Source: an uncultured Thermomicrobiales bacterium
GTDB taxonomy: Bacteria; Chloroflexota; Chloroflexia; Thermomicrobiales; Thermomicrobiaceae
NCBI GenBank assembly: GCA_937891245.1
Contig: CALAGB010000487.1
Location: 1-7,205, forward strand
DNA length: 7,205 nucleotides
Direction of reading: 5' to 3'
The notes beneath the pieces are model-generated. The model did no database searches. It saw only the letters and a list, made by a program, of their open reading frames with translations, and had not been told where the DNA came from. Position numbers and translations under genes: made by a program. Shown piece by piece: positions 6,780 through 7,205 of this stretch. The stretch's first letter is position 1; the number at the start of each line of letters is the position of its first letter.

Positions 6780-6806
6780 CTGCCGTGGACAGGTGACCAA
6801 CGGCAG
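6780..6806 (-). terminator. Stem-loop just after the small membrane protein gene (possible terminator without T-run)
   Basis: CTGCCGT (6780-6786) and ACGGCAG (6800-6806) are exact reverse complements around 13 nt; GG and CC inside the loop could add two pairs past a bulged base. It begins 30 nt after the stop codon of the small gene, a usual terminator position, but lacks the U-tract of an intrinsic terminator. Confidence 0.3.
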
Positions 6807-6835
6807 CCGCACCTCATTACGTGATTCACATGTAC

Positions 6836-7072
6836 CTAGAGAACTTCGGCCAGTTTCACGGCGACGATCACAGCAAAGGCGACCACAAGCGGCACGACGC
6901 CGATATTCAGCGTCCTACTCCAGCGCAAACCGCGTTCGCCCGGAACCACTGTAGCGATCTCTTTGCTGATCAGAAGCGCAACAAGCGTGAGGATCGTGAT
7001 CAAGCCCAGTGCTGCCGCTACTCCCATCACAGTCACGGTACTGACTGTAACCGTCGTGACGGTAGTCGTCAT
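6836..7072 (-). CDS. Small two-helix membrane protein, Thr/Val-rich N-terminus, unknown function
   Basis: This is a 78-residue protein. I take the ATG at 7072-7070 as start because GGAGAGG (7082-7076) lies directly upstream; a TTG four codons earlier (7084) falls inside that ribosome binding site. The first 15 residues are almost only Thr, Val and Ser (TTTVTTVTVSTVTV), then a first hydrophobic helix at about 16-35 (GVAAALGLITILTLVALLIS), a charged 20-residue loop (KEIATVVPGERGLRWSRT, 37-54) and a second helix at about 57-77 ending VKLAEVL. The hydrophobic pattern and the ribosome binding site make it a credible gene. I have a vague recollection of similar small proteins in Chloroflexota and some archaea, but cannot assign a family or function. 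It is probably transcribed on its own from the promoter at 7112-7141, and is separated from the glycan operon by more than 500 nt. Confidence 0.75.
   Translation of the reverse strand: MTTTVTTVTVSTVTVMGVAAALGLITILTLVALLISKEIATVVPGERGLRWSRTLNIGVVPLVVAFAVIVAVKLAEVL
7029..7062. repeat. Two adjacent inverted repeats in the first codons of the small membrane protein
   Basis: ACAGTCA (7029-7035) and TGACTGT (7042-7048) are perfect 7-nt arms around CGGTAC. Next to them CCGTC (7051-7055) and GACGG (7058-7062) are perfect 5-nt arms around GT. In the message they would fold within codons 4-15. They may arise simply from alternating Val and Thr codons. Confidence 0.5.
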
Positions 7073-7075
7073 TAG

Positions 7076-7082
7076 CCTCTCC
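7076..7082 (-). promoter_or_regulatory. Ribosome binding site that fixes the start of the small membrane protein
   Basis: GGAGAGG on the minus strand ends 3 nt before the ATG at 7072-7070. It decides against the TTG at 7084, which would overlap this site. Confidence 0.75.
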
Positions 7083-7100
7083 AATCACAACCTCGAGGTA

Positions 7101-7124
7101 GACCCAGACCCAGACTAACAGTCT
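7101..7124. repeat. Short tandem GACCCA repeat and inverted repeat over the -10 region
   Basis: Plus strand reads GACCCA (7101-7106), GACCCA (7107-7112) and then GACTA. It overlaps the inverted repeat AGACT (7112-7116) AAC AGTCT (7120-7124). The CCCA cores echo the half-sites at 7142-7166. This could be an operator or chance in a short GC-rich leader. Confidence 0.4.
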
Positions 7125-7141
7125 CACTCGCGCATTGTCAA
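7112..7141 (-). promoter_or_regulatory. Candidate sigma-70-type promoter of the small membrane protein gene
   Basis: On the minus strand a perfect TTGACA -35 box (7141-7136) is followed after 18 nt by TAGTCT (7117-7112), which keeps the three most conserved -10 positions (T1, A2, T6) but only 3 of 6 overall. Transcription would begin near 7105 and leave a leader of about 30 nt before the ATG at 7072. The -10 is also one arm of the inverted repeat AGACT-AAC-AGTCT (7112-7124). The -35 alone would be weak evidence; spacing and distance to the gene raise it. Confidence 0.5.
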
Positions 7142-7167
7142 CCCAACGTGGGCTAGCCCATATGGGT
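7141..7167. promoter_or_regulatory. Nested CCCA/TGGG inverted repeats next to the -35 box (possible operator)
   Basis: Four half-sites alternate: CCCA 7142-7145, TGGG 7149-7152, CCCA 7157-7160 and TGGG 7163-7166. They form three interlocking dyads: CCCA-ACG-TGGG, the perfect 12-nt palindrome TGGGCTAGCCCA (7149-7160) and the perfect 10-nt palindrome CCCATATGGG (7157-7166). The outer ACCCA/TGGGT (7141-7145, 7163-7167) also pair. The block touches the TTGACA box, a typical place for a regulator site. No regulator is identified. Confidence 0.4.
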
Positions 7168-7205
7168 GACCGAATAGTTTGCTTTACAAAATGTGAAGCA
7201 GCGGA

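Larger units (their letters stand above)
6293..6835. other. Gene-poor stretch between the small membrane protein and the glycan operon
   Basis: About 540 nt hold no gene I can support. It contains three hairpins (6704-6733, 6751-6766, 6780-6806), a short open frame that may be a decayed transposase (6343-6585) and a terminator-like dyad (6333-6353). The operon promoter must lie here, but I found no convincing -35/-10 pair. The best near the start, TTGCGA with TAGGAA 18 nt on, is weak and sits too close to the ATG. Open frames on the plus strand here have no domain-like character. Confidence 0.6.

Noticed and set aside
6589..6954. Plus- and minus-strand open frames of 61-120 codons in the gene-poor stretch
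   Set aside because: Neither has a good ribosome binding site or recognisable motifs, and both cross the hairpin cluster; composition looks like random GC-rich sequence.
6821..7075. Plus-strand frame opposite the small membrane protein
   Set aside because: The product is His/Asp/Arg-rich without hydrophobic or domain pattern, and the opposite strand encodes a clean two-helix protein with a strong ribosome binding site.
1..7205. CRISPR array, tRNA or rRNA gene
   Set aside because: No regularly spaced direct repeats, no cloverleaf-like segment and no rRNA-like conserved stretch were seen on either strand.

Overview
The window looks like bacterial chromosome: GC-rich, densely packed, and coding almost entirely on the minus strand. 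From about 6292 down to the left edge lies one compact exopolysaccharide or cell-surface glycan operon of six genes, transcribed right to left. The GC-rich codon usage and the small Thr/Val-rich two-helix membrane protein at the right end vaguely recall Chloroflexota (Thermomicrobia-like) or Actinobacteria. I cannot fix the taxon from this sequence.

Layout in transcription order (minus strand): (1) 6292-5165, a family 2 glycosyltransferase of the rhamnosyltransferase-like type with C-terminal membrane helices; (2) 5165-4020, a family 4 (GT-B) glycosyltransferase; (3) 4030-3470, an unrecognised 186-residue protein; (4) 3473-2259, an unassigned cytosolic protein that looks like an alpha/alpha toroid of the six-hairpin glycosidase/lyase/epimerase type; (5) 2257-953, a UDP-N-acetylhexosamine 6-dehydrogenase of the WbpA/WecC branch with an intact active site; (6) 956 to beyond position 1, a membrane-associated family 2 glycosyltransferase with the motif pattern of processive synthases, cut by the window edge. 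All five junctions overlap or nearly touch (1 nt overlap, 11 nt overlap, 4 nt ATGA overlap, 1 nt gap, 4 nt ATGA overlap), so the six proteins are very probably made in coordination.

Working model (inference): the dehydrogenase makes a UDP-N-acetylhexosaminuronic acid, the three glycosyltransferases assemble a glycan containing it, and the toroid protein, perhaps with the 186-residue protein, processes an intermediate inside the cell. No flippase, polymerase or priming glycosyltransferase is in the window; if present they lie to the left of position 1.

Upstream of the operon is a gene-poor stretch (6293-6835) with three perfect-arm hairpins clustered in about 100 bases and one short open frame that may be a decayed transposase piece. 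At the right end is a small two-helix membrane protein gene (7072-6836, minus). It has a strong ribosome binding site, a plausible sigma-70-type promoter and an unusual nest of CCCA/TGGG inverted repeats next to its -35 box. No tRNA, rRNA, CRISPR array or intact insertion sequence was seen.
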